A stretch of DNA of 64,000 nt, taken from the NCBI GenBank assembly GCA_031841125.1, contig CM063114.1:34059574-34123573 (forward strand), in the 5' to 3' direction. The DNA is from Acanthococcus lagerstroemiae. Its lineage: Eukaryota; Arthropoda; Insecta; Hemiptera; Eriococcidae. The notes under the pieces were generated by a model. It saw only the letters and a program-made list of their open reading frames with translations, was not told where the DNA came from and did not search any database. The position numbers were made by a program, and so were the translations under genes. Of the stretch, positions 22,168-34,179 are shown one piece after another; the first letter of the stretch is position 1; every line of letters begins with the position of its first letter.

Positions 22168-23985
22168 GTGAGTATTTACTTGCCTAGTTTAGTCTCACTT
22201 TGGATTGAATGCGCTCTACGTTTATGTACATCATATTTTAGATCGAATTGAGAATTTTTATTATTCGTACATTAGTCGGTTCAACTATCACTGTCGTTTT
22301 GCTGTATTTTCACTTTTTTATTTTTCATTTTACTGTTTTTTGTTTGTTATTCGTTTATTTATTCCTTCGTTTTTAATTGTTTTCTTTTTTTTCTCCTTTC
22401 TTAATCTCATCGAGTTTGTATTATTTATTATTTCAGCTGCATCGTAGAGTTAGTACTCGTATTTAGACGTAACTGTATTACCGTATGTTGTAAATTGTGT
22501 ATTATTTTTTTCTTTCGTTTTTTTTTTTTTTTTTAATATATATTTTACGAGTGCCTACCGAATGTGACATACCTACCTGCCAGGCATACCCGGGATATAG
22601 ATACACTTGTTCGAATATTTAACCACTGACGCCATTTTATAACTTCGTTACTGCGTTAATTTTACGTTTAGATTGTAGATTTAAATTTATTTATTTTGTT
22701 ATCGGGCAGTATTATTTGTTTTTTATCGACTTAGCACGGTTATGTTGAATCTAAAACAGTATGTTTGTTTACCACAATGGTCCATAGAATATCAGTGTCA
22801 TATCATTTCTGTGAATACCTAAGTAATACTATCATTATCATCGTTGTGATATAAAGAAGTAGACCTACCGATACCTATGCATATCATGCTGGTATTGTTT
22901 CTATGTCATCGAGTTAAGGGGAGTGTAAGACAGATGTTTCGAAAACGAATGAGTATAAGGGACCAACGAGTATTGTAGAATTGGTATTTCGGTTACATGT
23001 CGCCGCTTACGAGTGTTGACCTTATTGTGCTTAGGGCTGTCCAGTGTCTTACAAAAAGATGTGTATTGTATTGAGATATCGACTGATGAACAGAAAATAA
23101 CACCGATGTTGTTCTCGGGGGTTACTAATTGAAGCGTTTTGCACCCTTACATTCTCTTCCGGCAGAAAATAATTGATCCTTAAAAATTTCATGTTGGTCC
23201 TACGAAAAATTGTTTCTTATCTTAATATTACTTTTTGTTATCAAAAATTTGACAGGACTTCGATATGTGACGAATGAACCGCAGACTATAAGTTCGTGGA
23301 AACGTTTCCAGGGCATCTGATTTGTTTAGACATGCCAGTACTACTTCTAAATGAGCCTTTCTAAATTCGAACTGATGAGTTTACAAATTCACTCAAATTT
23401 TATAATCTGTTTATTTTCCACGTCGAAGACAAATCGATTTCGTGTGTTTCCTGACTCCTGACTCAACAGGCTAATTGGATTTATTTTCAAACTCGAACCA
23501 CATTAGGTTTGTGAAAGTTTACCATTAAACATTTAAGCGAACTAGGTCAATTACAAACAACTCGTTGAACAAAACCATTTCTCCTGGAATACATTTTTGC
23601 CCCCTTTTCTGAATGATTTCGATTAGGCCTATTTACGAACTTGACCTTTCTTTTGTTGTGCGGATAACATATTAGAATTTCAGCTTTCGAAATCAGTTAT
23701 ACCTTTTGCTATCGTATACGTCTCGGATCAGTTAAGTGGGTGGGGGATGGGGGGGAGGAAATAAATTCACTTTGGGGCTATTGCGTAAGGCTGCACTCAA
23801 TTTGCCTGAAAAATTTGACAAAAAATGAAATATATACAGTTGGTAATAATTACCTAAATCGACATTCGAAAATACGGACAGCCCTAAATGTTCGTAATTA
23901 ACTAGACTTGTTTCACGGCGACTAATTATTTTTTTCTATGCCGCAGAATCTGTTGCGTTACGTCGATTGGCGGTCGCACTCTTCA
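22168..23985. other. AJM1 intron, T-rich; no gene recognised
   Basis: Long T-rich stretches lie at 22.30-22.45 kb and 22.50-22.54 kb. No element ends or conserved frames were found. Confidence 0.4.
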
Positions 23986-23989
23986 TCTA

Positions 23990-24260
23990 ATTTTAAGATC
24001 GACTTTACGTAGCATTTTGTTATGAACTCGCAGGGTCTTTTGTGTGTACCGGGTGCCCAGTAAGTTTCCTCCTTTCGAATATCTTCGGAACAAAGCGCCG
24101 GATCGGCCAACATGATTTTGCTGAAAAGGTATCAAAATAGGGGTATTGTGGGTCACATATTTCAGATCTTTACCAGAACCCGATTTGAACCCCAAATTCA
24201 ATTTTTTCTCCTTCTGAAGGGCCAAGTTGATTTTGCTGAAAAAATGAAATAGCATATCGG
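23990..24260 (-). repeat. Dispersed repeat, ACAGGGTGTCC-like family (copy 2, reverse)
   Basis: Starts with the outer end TACCGGGTGCCCAGTAAGTTTCC (about 24.05 kb). It contains reverse complements of the 'CAAAATAGGGGTATTGTGGGTC' and 'CCTTCTGAAGGGCCAAGTTG' modules seen at 5.4-5.8 and 25.7-26.0 kb. Confidence 0.6.
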
Positions 24261-24695
24261 AATAGGGATTCCTTGAAACGCTGATTTCGAGAACTCAGTC
24301 AAAATTTTGAAACTGTAAGACTTAAGAGTTCCATAGAAGCTCCGTAAAAATTGAGTAAGGCTGTGTTGCTTAAAGACGTTATTAGAAGCAGCAATTTTTG
24401 AACTCGATGAGACTCCTTTAACACGAAAAAAACATTTCTTGGTTCTTTCAAATGAGAAGAACTGGAGCAAACAGAAATTCTTTACCTTTAATAATAATAC
24501 TGCGGGAAGATTTTCCCTCTCTTTTCTTCAGTGAGAAGATCTCTGTGTTCTTATACTTGAAAAAAGAGGGGAGAGAATTTCCGCAGAATCTGAGTCTCGA
24601 ATGATTTCTAAGAAGTTCTGAAGGCGTTTCAACAAGCACTGAACCAAATTTTGACCGAATTTTTACAAATCTTATCGATTTTTGATACCTAGTTG

Positions 24696-24959
24696 CAGTG
24701 GTGGCAACCTCAGTACTGCCCTGAGACTCGGGCAACGCACGAAAAAATTTCGAAAAATTCCTCAAAAACCCAAGTTAATTTGAATACTTGGATTTAAATT
24801 TGGGTTGGTCGAAATTTCTGAAATTAAATTCGCATTGTCCGAAATATTTCTGTTTTTTTTTTCTCTCGCATAAATTAACCAGAATAATTTAGCAACTCCC
24901 CCCCCCCCAATTAAAAAAAGTCGGGCAACACATAAAGAAAGTCTAAGTTGCCACCACTG
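24696..24959. mobile_element. 264-bp hAT-type MITE with perfect 8-bp target duplication
   Basis: The element begins CAGTGGTGGCAACC and ends AGTTGCCACCACTG. It is flanked on both sides by the identical octamer CCTAGTTG (24688-24695 and 24960-24967). Subterminal CGGGCAACGCAC and GTCGGGCAACACAT also correspond in inverse orientation. An 8-bp duplication and CAGTG/CACTG ends are typical of hAT transposons. No coding capacity. Confidence 0.9.
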
Positions 24960-25639
24960 CCTAGTTGATTTGAAAGTCTCCTCAAGCTTGAAAAATTGCT
25001 GTAATTTTAAATAGCAAATTCCAACAGTTTTGGATAGCCAGTCTTACAGTCTTGAAATATGTAAAGATTTTTGTTTTGTAAAAACACAGTGTTGATGAAT
25101 TCGACCTAGTCGCAACCAAAAATTAATAAACAGAACCTGATTTTCTTCTCCGAGAAAGGAGAAATAATTGAAAAATAGAAAATTGATTCCTTTTTTCGGG
25201 GAAAAAGAAGAAATCCCTTCTCCTTCCTGAATGATGACTTCGGCATTTTTAAGGAAGAGCGAAGGTTGTCTTATTCACGAAAGAGATTGGGATAAGTTCC
25301 TTTTCTTTTCTCAAGGAAATAAACAAGTTTTTTTTTGTTGAAGAATGGAACGAAGTTTTTCTCTTCCCATTCTTCGAGGAATTTCCTTCTCCAAAAGGAG
25401 AACAAATTAAAAATGGAGATATTGGTTTCTATTATCAAAAAAAGAAGAGAAATTCCTTCACCTTCTTAAATCAGAATAACTTAACTGCTTTTGAGGAAGA
25501 ACGAAGTGCGAAGTGCTTACTCACGAAAGAGAAGGTAGATTTTCATCTTCTTTTTCAAGGGAATGAACACAATTTTTTCTCGAAATGTAACACAGATTTT
25601 CTTTTCTTCATTTTCTTGAAGGAAAGAACGAGTCCATTT

Positions 25640-26465
25640 CTTACCTGGGCATCCCTAAGACCCATTGGAAGGGGAGAATTGGGGCCCAAATCAGGTTCAG
25701 ATCGAGAATCTCACCAAATTTTCGAAATTTGCGATCCAAAATACTCTCTATTTTATTACCTTATTTAAATTTTCCAGCAAACAATGTAGCCCTTTAGAAG
25801 GATAAAAAGTCAAATTGAAGCCCCAAATCAGAGTCGGATCAAGAATCTGTTCCGATAATCGTAGTCAGCGACCCGAGGTATTCCTATTCCTATATTCTGT
25901 TCAATTTTAACCCTAAAATTAACTTGGCCCTTCAGAAAGAGAAACACTCCGAGCCCAAATCGCGGACGGATCAAAAATCTGATGGGATGTTCGTAATCGG
26001 CGACCCGAATACCATCTTCCTGCATCGCCACACGTACCAAGACGAGGAGGTGAGGGGTGAAGGAAGGAAGCCCGTCCGAATGTGCACCCGAATTCCAAGT
26101 TAATCGAGCGTTGCCTCGGTCTGTAGGGTGTTTCATAGTGACCCTAGCAGGACAGACGAAATGGAGGCCCGGGCCAGACTCAAGACATCCCTCTGGTCAC
26201 TGATGCGATACTGGAAAGGGTAATTTCCGAGGCCTGAGGTGCGGTGCTCTACCGATGGATTCCTATTTTGATATTTTGTTCGATAAGTTTCCATGCTAAA
26301 CTGCAAAGTGAAGGGCGCGCCAGAGTGCCTCCCAAGGGGGGATTTTTTGCACGAGAAAAGATGCTGGACCTTACGAAACGAAAAACCTTTTTCTTCTGTG
26401 CATTGATCCGACGCTCTATTCCGAATATATTCGACCGGGGGAAATTCACCGGACACCCTGTATAC
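25640..26465 (+). repeat. Dispersed repeat, ACAGGGTGTCC family (copy 3, best right end)
   Basis: Contains three modules of the family (GAGTCGGATCAAGAATCTG at 25.83 kb, GTTCGTAATCGGCGACCCG at 25.99 kb, TCCTATTTTGATATTTTGTT at 26.26 kb). It ends in GGGGGAAATTCACCGGACAC followed by CCTGTATA at about 26.46 kb. Confidence 0.65.
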
Positions 26466-28140
26466 TCGTAGGTACCTACGCTTTCGTAATGTCCTTCGAC
26501 GTGGATTACTTTACAGTTGGTACACGTAACGTAATATTAAGTTCGGTGTGTAACGCGTCGCCGCCCTGCTTTTTATTAGCTTTTCGAGAAGAATATTTTT
26601 CGATGGTACGGCGCGTGTCCATGTAGCGTGTACTCGGAGCGAATGCAAAAGTCTGAACCCGCACCATAACCAGCCTACGTATTCGCGATAGCTGCGTCGC
26701 TTCTGATTGTGTATTCGCAGCATCCAGCTCCGCTCATTCGATTTTCGTTTTCAGAACGTTATAAGGCAGGTAATTGCCGGGGCAGGGGCTTTTAAATCGA
26801 GTCGCCGACTCGGCGAATCGAACCTATTTTTTTCTTAATAGCTGAAAAGATTTTGATCTTAGCTATTTCAGCTCGGTTTCGATGTCATCGCGGGGGGTGT
26901 CATGCGAACTCCGAAGGTCGATAAATGGCTATGTTGATTAGTGGTCCGAGACCTCGAGAACGCAGACATTACCCGAAAAATGTGAAGATTTAGTATACTT
27001 GTAACCTCTGTCTTCCTCAGTTTCTCCGTTAATGCTCGCGTTTTTGAGCGCTTCGTGTCCTAGGTTAGTTGGTAGGCATTTAGCGAGTATAAGGAACCGA
27101 GAATCGCACCCGGGCATCCGACTTTCGGGAATGCTTTTCGTATAGCTTTTTAGCTGTTCGTGTTATCATTGTTGTACATTTTTGGTTACAAATGTTCACG
27201 TTGGCTGTAATTCAAAGTTTATAAATGTTATCTCGTTTGTATTGTTTGTTTCCCCGTTGAATTATAAACGTTTGTTAATCGCGAGCTTGCTTGGCAATGC
27301 GGAATGCGCGAATCTAGGCTCGTCTGTTTTCATATATTCGTTTTTGGAATACATGGTAAACACGACGATTTTAAGTATAGATGTGGCCGATATGTGAAAC
27401 GTATAAATCGCTTTTTTATTCGACGGACTTGCGACCAGATCTTCTCGCGTAATTTATAATCTGAAATCGAAGACCGCCGAGTTTCGCTCGCCTTTTTTTT
27501 TTTAAATTTAATGATCGCGTCGCGGACAATAAGCCTCGCACGTTCGAGGTTCGACAATAATAATTATTAAGTAAATTTACTTCGCATCGCTCGTTACTCG
27601 TGTAAGTGTATATGCGTACGTTAAAACTGTATATGTGAATATTTAATCGTTGTCCGGTATATTTTATTTATACGAATTAATTATACACATTTTTTGTTAC
27701 ATAAAAATATAATTTTTGCTTTATAAATGTTCTAGTGTTTGACTATTTTTTTTTATTTTTATGGTTTTTATGATTTATGCATTGGTTTGTTTGCTACTTA
27801 GTATTGTTACGCTTTGCCCCGCACCGCGCAAATTTCTGTATATCGCTTGGTTGATTCGCATTAGGGTTTTTTGTTTCAATCACTTCCTCCGTAAGACTGA
27901 TTTGCGAATGAGACATATTACTAGATATCCTCCCCCTTTATAGAATATTTGTTCTGTGTATATGTAAGGCAGCTGGGTAGTTTTGATTAGCGAAATAGAT
28001 GATAATGAACTGACCAACCCTGACGAGAGGAGGGAGAGCAAAGGGGGGAAATACCCCGGGTCCGGACTTTCAGGGCAGCCCGTTATTTTTAAAAGGCCTG
28101 AATATCAACGCTTACGGCTACATCAATTTATTTCATTTTA
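26466..28140. other. AJM1 intron, no gene recognised
   Basis: No splice-flanked conserved frame or clear element was seen. The stretch is somewhat richer in CG dinucleotides (26.5-27.1 kb) than its neighbours, so an exon or regulatory segment cannot be excluded. Confidence 0.35.
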
Positions 28141-31020
28141 TTACAGCCTTGAATTAGGTAGGTCCGTCCCTACTAATTTGTCCATCTTCGAGCATAGGCG
28201 TCCATCACCCGTTTCCATGCCCCCCTCTTTTGCGCTGTACTTACCCAATGAAGACCCACAAATTTTAATTTCGTCCAGCGATCTGGTAGCTAGTCTACCC
28301 TTACGCCTCTTTTAGTCCTATGGTACCTAATCCGTTGCTGTTTTACTCCATTTTCCCCCTACCTCCCTGGCCATATGTCCTGCCAATTTGAATTTCAATT
28401 TTTTGATATTATATCCATCTATAATCCCCATTCTTTCCCTGATTTCTGTTATATTTTATCCCTCAACCGAATACCCATAATACTTTTTACCGCTGAATTT
28501 TGAACTACCCTAAATTTTTGTATTTGTTTTCTTGTCAGCGTCCATGTTCGGGCCTCATATGTTAAAATTGGCGGTACACAATTTAGTAATATTTTGGTTT
28601 GTGTTTTAATATTGAACTTTTGTCTTTGAATATTATTTTTTGTGCCCAAAAAGCTTTCCATGCATTTGCAATCCTTGTTTCGATTTCTTTTTCCATTTTA
28701 TTTTCAAATGATAGTATTTGTCCCAAATATTTAAAGTCTTTCTAGTTTCCAGTTTGCTCCCCATCTAAATACATTCCACTTGTTTCTTTACTTTTTGATA
28801 ATATTTTTGTTTTTTGGCATTCACGTTTCAATTCCCTTGCCATCCCCACCAGCTTTTCATTAGTTCTACCTATCAGGACTGTATCATCCGGAAATATGAT
28901 ATTGTGGCACCATTATCCATTTATTTTGATACCCCTCCCTTCTTAGTCCAATTTGCGAAATATTTGCCAGAGAATACGATTGAAAATGTCCCCTTGTTTG
29001 ACTCCTCTATAAATTTGAAAGTTTTCCCCTTTTTTATCAAGTTTTATGTATACCTCCAGATGTTTATACAGATTGACCGAAACTTGTACTCGTATTATTT
29101 GTTGATGTACCCCTTGTATAGCCAATACATTCCATGCTTTATCATGGTGTATTGAATCGAACGCCTTATTGAAATCAATGAATAGACAGTGAACGTCTGT
29201 GTTGTATTCGATAGTGTAGGGATGTGATTAATGGTGCTGAAATTTTTTCGGAAACTTGCTTGTTCTATTGTTTGCTCTGAATCCAAAATTTTATTCATTC
29301 TAGCTTTCAAAATAATCATAAATAATTTTAAAATATTGGAGGAGAGGCTGATTCTATCACCGTTTTGAATAATAAGATATTTCAGCCATCAGCCATTGTT
29401 TAGGGATTTTTCCAATATTTAGAATTTTGTTACACATATGGAAAGGTTGGGAGACTTTTTCCGAAAATAACTTCAAAATACTATTATCAATTTTATCTGG
29501 ACCTGGTGCTTTATTCAACTTTAGTTCCCTTAAAGCTTTTGTTACCTCGTCTTCCAGACCAGACTTCTCAAGATTAATTCTCATTTCTCCATATCTTGCC
29601 CAGTTGTTGCTTCCTCTTGTACCCTATACAGCTTTTCATGAAATCCCGTTGCTCTTTTTACTATTTTTTACTCTCAAATATGAAACCATTATTACCCTTG
29701 ATTTTGAGTAGCATGTTACTACCCTTTGAAATTGCTCTTTCCGCCTTTTTTTATTGACCATGTCTCCTCCAGTACATTCCTTATCATTTCCGTTCCGTAT
29801 TTACTAATATCTTCTTTCATTTTTCTTTTGACTAGCTTGTTGATTTCGGTGAACTCGATACTTTCTATTCGAGATTTCAATTTCTTTTTCTTGAGTGTTA
29901 TTCTTCTTTCTATGAGGTTTCTTGTTTGTATACTCAGTCTGTCATCTGTTTATGTCTCGATTTTTAGACTCCCACTTCCCACATCGTTTCTTCAATGCAT
30001 GTCTCAGTTATCGTATTTTGCTTGCATCCTCACAATGGTAACTACTGTTTCCAATTTGTCTTGTATTATGTTAAAAGCTCGTGGTATGTTATAAATAGAG
30101 ATAATTTTCCTCTTATTTTCATTTTTACTTTGATGCACTGAAATGTTCGTTTTGTTTGGAAATTCTAATTTGCCCCTCCTCATCCTGTGATCCGAGCTAA
30201 AGTATAAATTTGAAATACCATCTACGTCCATTACAATTTTCATTTCGTTGTTCAAAATGTGATCTACTTCATTTTTTAACTTCCCACCAAGTGACTTTCA
30301 TGTATATTTCTTGTTACCACTCTTTCTGAAAAACGATCCATCTATTTTTAAATCATATTCATCAGCTAACCCTAACATCCTTCTCCCATTTCGTTTGTTT
30401 CTCCTTCAGTATATTTACCAACATTTGTTCTATTTCCCCTATTTTCACCCACCTTGGCCTTAAAATCCCCCATTATTATTGTATAGTATTCTCTTTCATT
30501 TTTATAAATTTGGCTCAATTGATCGTAAAACTTCTCGATTTCATCACTGAAGAGTCTGTGTAGGAGCACAAACTTGGATTATCAAAGTTTGGTTCCGTTA
30601 TTTATTTCAATTTTCAATACTGCTATGCGTTCACTTATACCCTTTACCCTTAATTTCCTTTACATGGGGTACCTGCTGCTCCTTGATGTAGAAACCTACT
30701 CCCCTGTACCCTATTGTTGACCCAAAATAATAAAAGAGATTACCATTTCTCCTTTTGAATAAATTTTCCCCTTTCCTGTTTGTTTTTGATATTCCAGTTA
30801 TATCCCACTTTAGCCCCTCTAACGCATTTTCCAATTCCAAAAATTCTCTGTCCTTATTTTTGTTTTCTCCATTTTTTCTGTTTTGTGGTCTGGGTGACGG
30901 CGATCTTTATGGGCTGACAGCCCCAAGGTGCCCACTTCTCTGGTTGGGCTCTATTTCCTTTTGTGTTGTTTCTCCCATCGTTTTTTTTTTTTTTTTTTTT
31001 TTTTTTCTTTTTGGTGCCTA
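28140..31020 (-). mobile_element. RTE-like LINE remnant (endonuclease + reverse transcriptase), antisense in the AJM1 intron
   Basis: Read on the minus strand from about 31.0 kb, frames in order show an endonuclease start (GLKWDITGISKTNRKGE, then GYRGVGFYI, 30840-30631), MGDFKAKVGENRGN (about 30.45 kb), a reverse-transcriptase entry motif LNKAPGPDKI (29.49 kb), motif A FIDFNKAFDS (about 29.17 kb), RGVKQGD (about 29.0 kb) and motif C with PDD retained (Asp codons at 28883-28888). A C-terminal TYEARTWTLTRKQ…RLRDKI (28.55 kb) and GRLATRSLDEIKKICG-like tail (about 28.27 kb) follow. Many frameshifts and stops make it inactive. The order and motifs fit RTE-clade non-LTR elements. Some of its 2.9 kb is poorly preserved, and the 5' edge lies near the T tract at 30.98-31.01 kb. 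Confidence 0.8.
30981..31006. repeat. Poly(T) tract
   Basis: An uninterrupted run of more than 20 T at the 5' edge of the antisense LINE remnant. It may mark the junction with the unrelated block at 31.02-31.31 kb. Confidence 0.8.
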
Positions 31021-31499
31021 CGGCTATACTGTACATCAAATCAACAATCACTCCTTACGCCATGAAAGAAACTTCTTATCCCGTAGCTTATAATTTTTCC
31101 CCTCTGACAAAAGAACAAAATGAACTGGAAGGAAAGGGGGGCCGTGGAAATCCCCCCAAGCTCTTTTCTTATCTCTACGGGGCTGGAACTGACCGTTGCT
31201 GATAAAATGAAAACCCGGAGAATGTAAGGCGTGTGTAGTTCGGTGAGTTAAGCGGACATACTTCCTCCTACGCCATTGTTCAAGGTACACGAATCAACAA
31301 GGTCGGCTCTCTTTTTTAATTTAAAAAAAAAAAAAGAGTTTTGTTTCTAATTTGATCTTTTTTGTTATAAACATGTTTTTGTATTAATTCTGAGAGCAGG
31401 ACCGAATTTAGCATTCTCGAGCCTCTTATTTTATTTCTGAGCTAAGCTCAATTAGAAGACACTTTTGAAATCAAACATCTCACAAAATATTTATGGTAG

Positions 31500-32330
31500 G
31501 TAGGCGAATTCACCCCTTACTAACTCCTCCTTCGGCTACCTATTTCTGGGTATAGTTCTCCATTCGTCTCTATCTCTAGCCAGGTAGATATATCCATTGA
31601 GAACCCACGCCTTGCACCAGTTCGTCAGCCCATCTCATGACTGGGCTGCCTCTTCCCCTCTTGCCTCGGTGTGGGACCCATGTTGTCAGGATCTTGTTCC
31701 ATTTAAGTCCGGGTTCTCTTATAAAATGGCCAGCGTATTTCCATTTTAGCCGCTTGATAGCAAACCAGATTTTTTGGCTTTAGTCTTGTTAACTATTTCG
31801 TCTATTTTTATGTTATCTCTTAGTTTCACTTGGAGAATGGTCTCAACATGGAGTTCTGGATTGTTTGAATTCTTTCTTTCTTGTTTTTTGGTGGTGACCC
31901 AGATCTGAGCCCCGTAAGTCAGGACAGGGAGAACAGTACTATCTCGAAGTCTTATTGTGGTGTTCAATTTCATTTTGCTCTTCAGTATTTTTCTTTGCGC
32001 CCAGAATGCTTTCCAGGCATTCGCCCTACGGATTTTTAACTATTTTTCTGTTTTATTTTTGGTTGATAAAATCTGTCCTAAATACCTATACTCCGTAACC
32101 TTTGTTTTTATATTATCAATGATTTCGCTAAGGTGTTTGATTGTGTTAAGATTTTTGTTTTATCCTGGGTGATTGTCAAGTCAACGTTCGCGCTGTCTCC
32201 TCAGATCCTCCGCCATAGCTCTAAGTTCGTCTTCATCATGGGAGGGTCAGTTTCCCAATACGTAAGAATAGTTCATAGTATTTCAACCCTCCTCCCGAGT
32301 ACTTGGATCATTATCTCGCCCTCAGGATTG
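31500..32330 (-). mobile_element. Second RTE-like LINE fragment (3' part), antisense
   Basis: On the minus strand the frame shows a KILTQ-type region, EYRYLGQIL (about 32.08 kb) and NAWKAFWAQRKILKSKMKLN (31.98-32.03 kb). VLPVLTYGAQIW (31.91 kb), VKLRDNIKIDEI (31.81 kb) and a degraded tail (DRDEWRTIPRNR, about 31.54 kb) follow. The same C-terminal motifs occur in the neighbouring remnant at 28.1-31.0 kb. Stops and frameshifts are present. It appears to be a separate 5'-truncated copy of a related family. Confidence 0.75.
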
Positions 32331-32848
32331 TAACTAAATGAGCAAATGAGAAAACTCGCTTCCTGTCTGTCTATTCTATCTGTACGTCAATCTGTTTGCT
32401 AGACTGAGTATGGGTCATGTCTCAGATTCTAAAAATTATTTTCATTCTTCACCGACCACGAGAGAGGAGTTTTATTATATAAAGTGAAATAAGACACAGA
32501 AAGAAATAGTTGGCGGAATGAGGTTGAGTTGTTGGGTTCTCCAATCAACTGCCTTCTCCTCTACACATTCTGTTTCAAAAAGACAGCCAAGTCGGAATGA
32601 AAAAATTCGAGAAAGGACTAAAATGATTCATCATAAAAATCGGTGTCTGTATCTTATCATCTTATCAATTTTCAGTGCGTCTATATACTTGTCTGGTGAC
32701 TGCTTTTTCTTTCTGTGAGTCTCTCCCAACCTGTCTGAACAGTGGGCTACTGATTGTGCGCTTCTTGAGCTGCTTTTTTGTTTCGCGTGATGACTGGCTT
32801 GCTGGCTCTCACGGTGGTCAAGTTGACGTTTTCCCGGTTGGTTAACTA

Positions 32849-33240
32849 CAGTGGAACCTCTCTATAATGAACCTCTATACAACGAATTCCTCTATATTGC
32901 AAATTTTTCTTCCGTCCCTCTCCTTTCGAGGAATTTTTCATGTAAAAAAGCCTCTTTATAACGAACAAAATACCGTCAACTGGGGTATTTTGGAACAGCC
33001 GTGTAATTTAAGACACACGAACAGACTTGCACAGTATCTATGAATTTCGACCCGTCATTGCTCATGCTCATAAGTAACCGGAGAGGTTTAGGAATTAGCT
33101 TAAGTGGGCAAGTAAGGTGGCTCCGAAGCATGTCTGCTGGTGTGTTCCAAGATACCCTGTTTTACGGTACTCTCTATAACGAATTTTTGTACGGTTAGAA
33201 AGGTAACGCGTTGCTTATTTCAATGTATAATAGAAAGAAA
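32849..33240 (+). mobile_element. Pogo/Tigger-like transposon end, interrupted by a MITE
   Basis: TA followed by CAGTGGAACCTCTCTATAAT, then repeated CTCTATAACGAA-type motifs (32.87, 32.95 and after 33.17 kb), is the typical terminus of pogo/Tigger-type elements. The motif run is split by the 199-bp element at 32971-33169, with CTCTTTATAACGAAC on the left and CTCTATAACGAATTT resuming on the right. No inverse terminus was found downstream, so this is a solo or deleted end. Confidence 0.6.
32971..33169. mobile_element. TACCGTCAACTGGGGTAT-type MITE, copy 1
   Basis: The left end is TACCGTCAACTGGGGTAT and the right end GATACCCTGTTTTACGGTA. The interior is shared with the copy at 49.08 kb (CTTGCACAGTATCTATGAATT, CATTGCTCATGCTCATAAGT, GGGCAAGTAAGGTGGCTCC). 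It is inserted in the pogo-like end. Confidence 0.75.
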
Positions 33241-33792
33241 AATAAATCTGTACTACATAGGATGTCAATTTATACTGCTCGGGCTTTATCAATGAACATG
33301 AGTGAACATGTTCTGAACATCTTGATTATACGGTACGAGAGACCAGGTATTCGCTTATTAGTCATTCAGTTTATGATCGATTCGTACTAAAAATTAAGTA
33401 TAGTGTAATGGATTATAAATACCGTATGTATTAGAGTACATTACCTTAATACAGTACAGTTATTATCGACACTATAGGTATATGTACTGGATTCAAAAAA
33501 AAAAAATATGAGGGTTCATACAAAAAGGGACCCGTTGACAAATTTTTCGATTTTTACTTTTTTGGCTAAATTTATGTAAAACCCTCTTAGAAATCAAATA
33601 AAACCAACCCCAGACCTTTATCTTGAAAATTCAGCGAGATATTGCAGTTTTAAGTGAGGCAAGTCAAAATTTATTATTTCAAAAAGTACAAAAAGGAAAT
33701 AGCATGTTCTTATGTAGGTACATAAAATTAAATTGTTCGAAAACCATTTTCCACGAATACTGGACATATTTTCTTATTGCCCTTTTAAATGC

Positions 33793-33930
33793 GAGAGCAG
33801 GCAAATACATTTACCCACTGTCAGGATGAGTTGCCTATGTACAGCAGGGAAGTTTCGCATTTCTCGCTGGGAATCTCCAACTTTATAAAGTAGGCAACTT
33901 ATCCTGCTGCATGAATGCCTGTCTTCTCTT
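33793..33930. repeat. Stem-loop with CAGGATGAGTTGCCTA / TAGGCAACTTATCCTG arms
   Basis: The arms at 33822-33837 and 33891-33906 are inverse with one mismatch, about 53 bases apart. Weaker complementarity extends outward (GAGCAGGCAAA against ATGCCTGTCTTCTC). Probably a small degenerate inverted-repeat element. Confidence 0.5.
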
Positions 33931-33954
33931 ACCGTTTAAGGGACTCGGATCCAA

Positions 33955-34175
33955 AGATGTTCGATGAAATTCTTCGAAGATTATCGAACATTTTTTGTGG
34001 CGATTTTTCATAAAATTCTTCAAAACCATCAGAGTTCTTCCCCAAATATTTCCTATGAAATTCTTCAAAATTTACCAGAAAATTTTCTCAAAGTAATTTG
34101 TTGAGATTCTTTGGAAAATATTGATAATGTTTCCTAAAGGTTTCCGATAGGATTCTTCGAGAGAAGAATTTCAAT
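33955..34175 (-). repeat. Fragment of the GGAAATTT array
   Basis: GATGAAATTCTTCGAAGATT, CCCCAAATATTTCCTATGAA and related units match the right half (after about 2220) of the foldback element at 959-3249. Confidence 0.65.
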
Positions 34176-34179
34176 TTTT

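Noticed and set aside
30755..31093. 112-codon hydrophobic plus-strand frame that looks like a membrane protein
   Set aside because: It is the reverse of the LINE endonuclease region plus a poly(T) tract, which reads as Phe.
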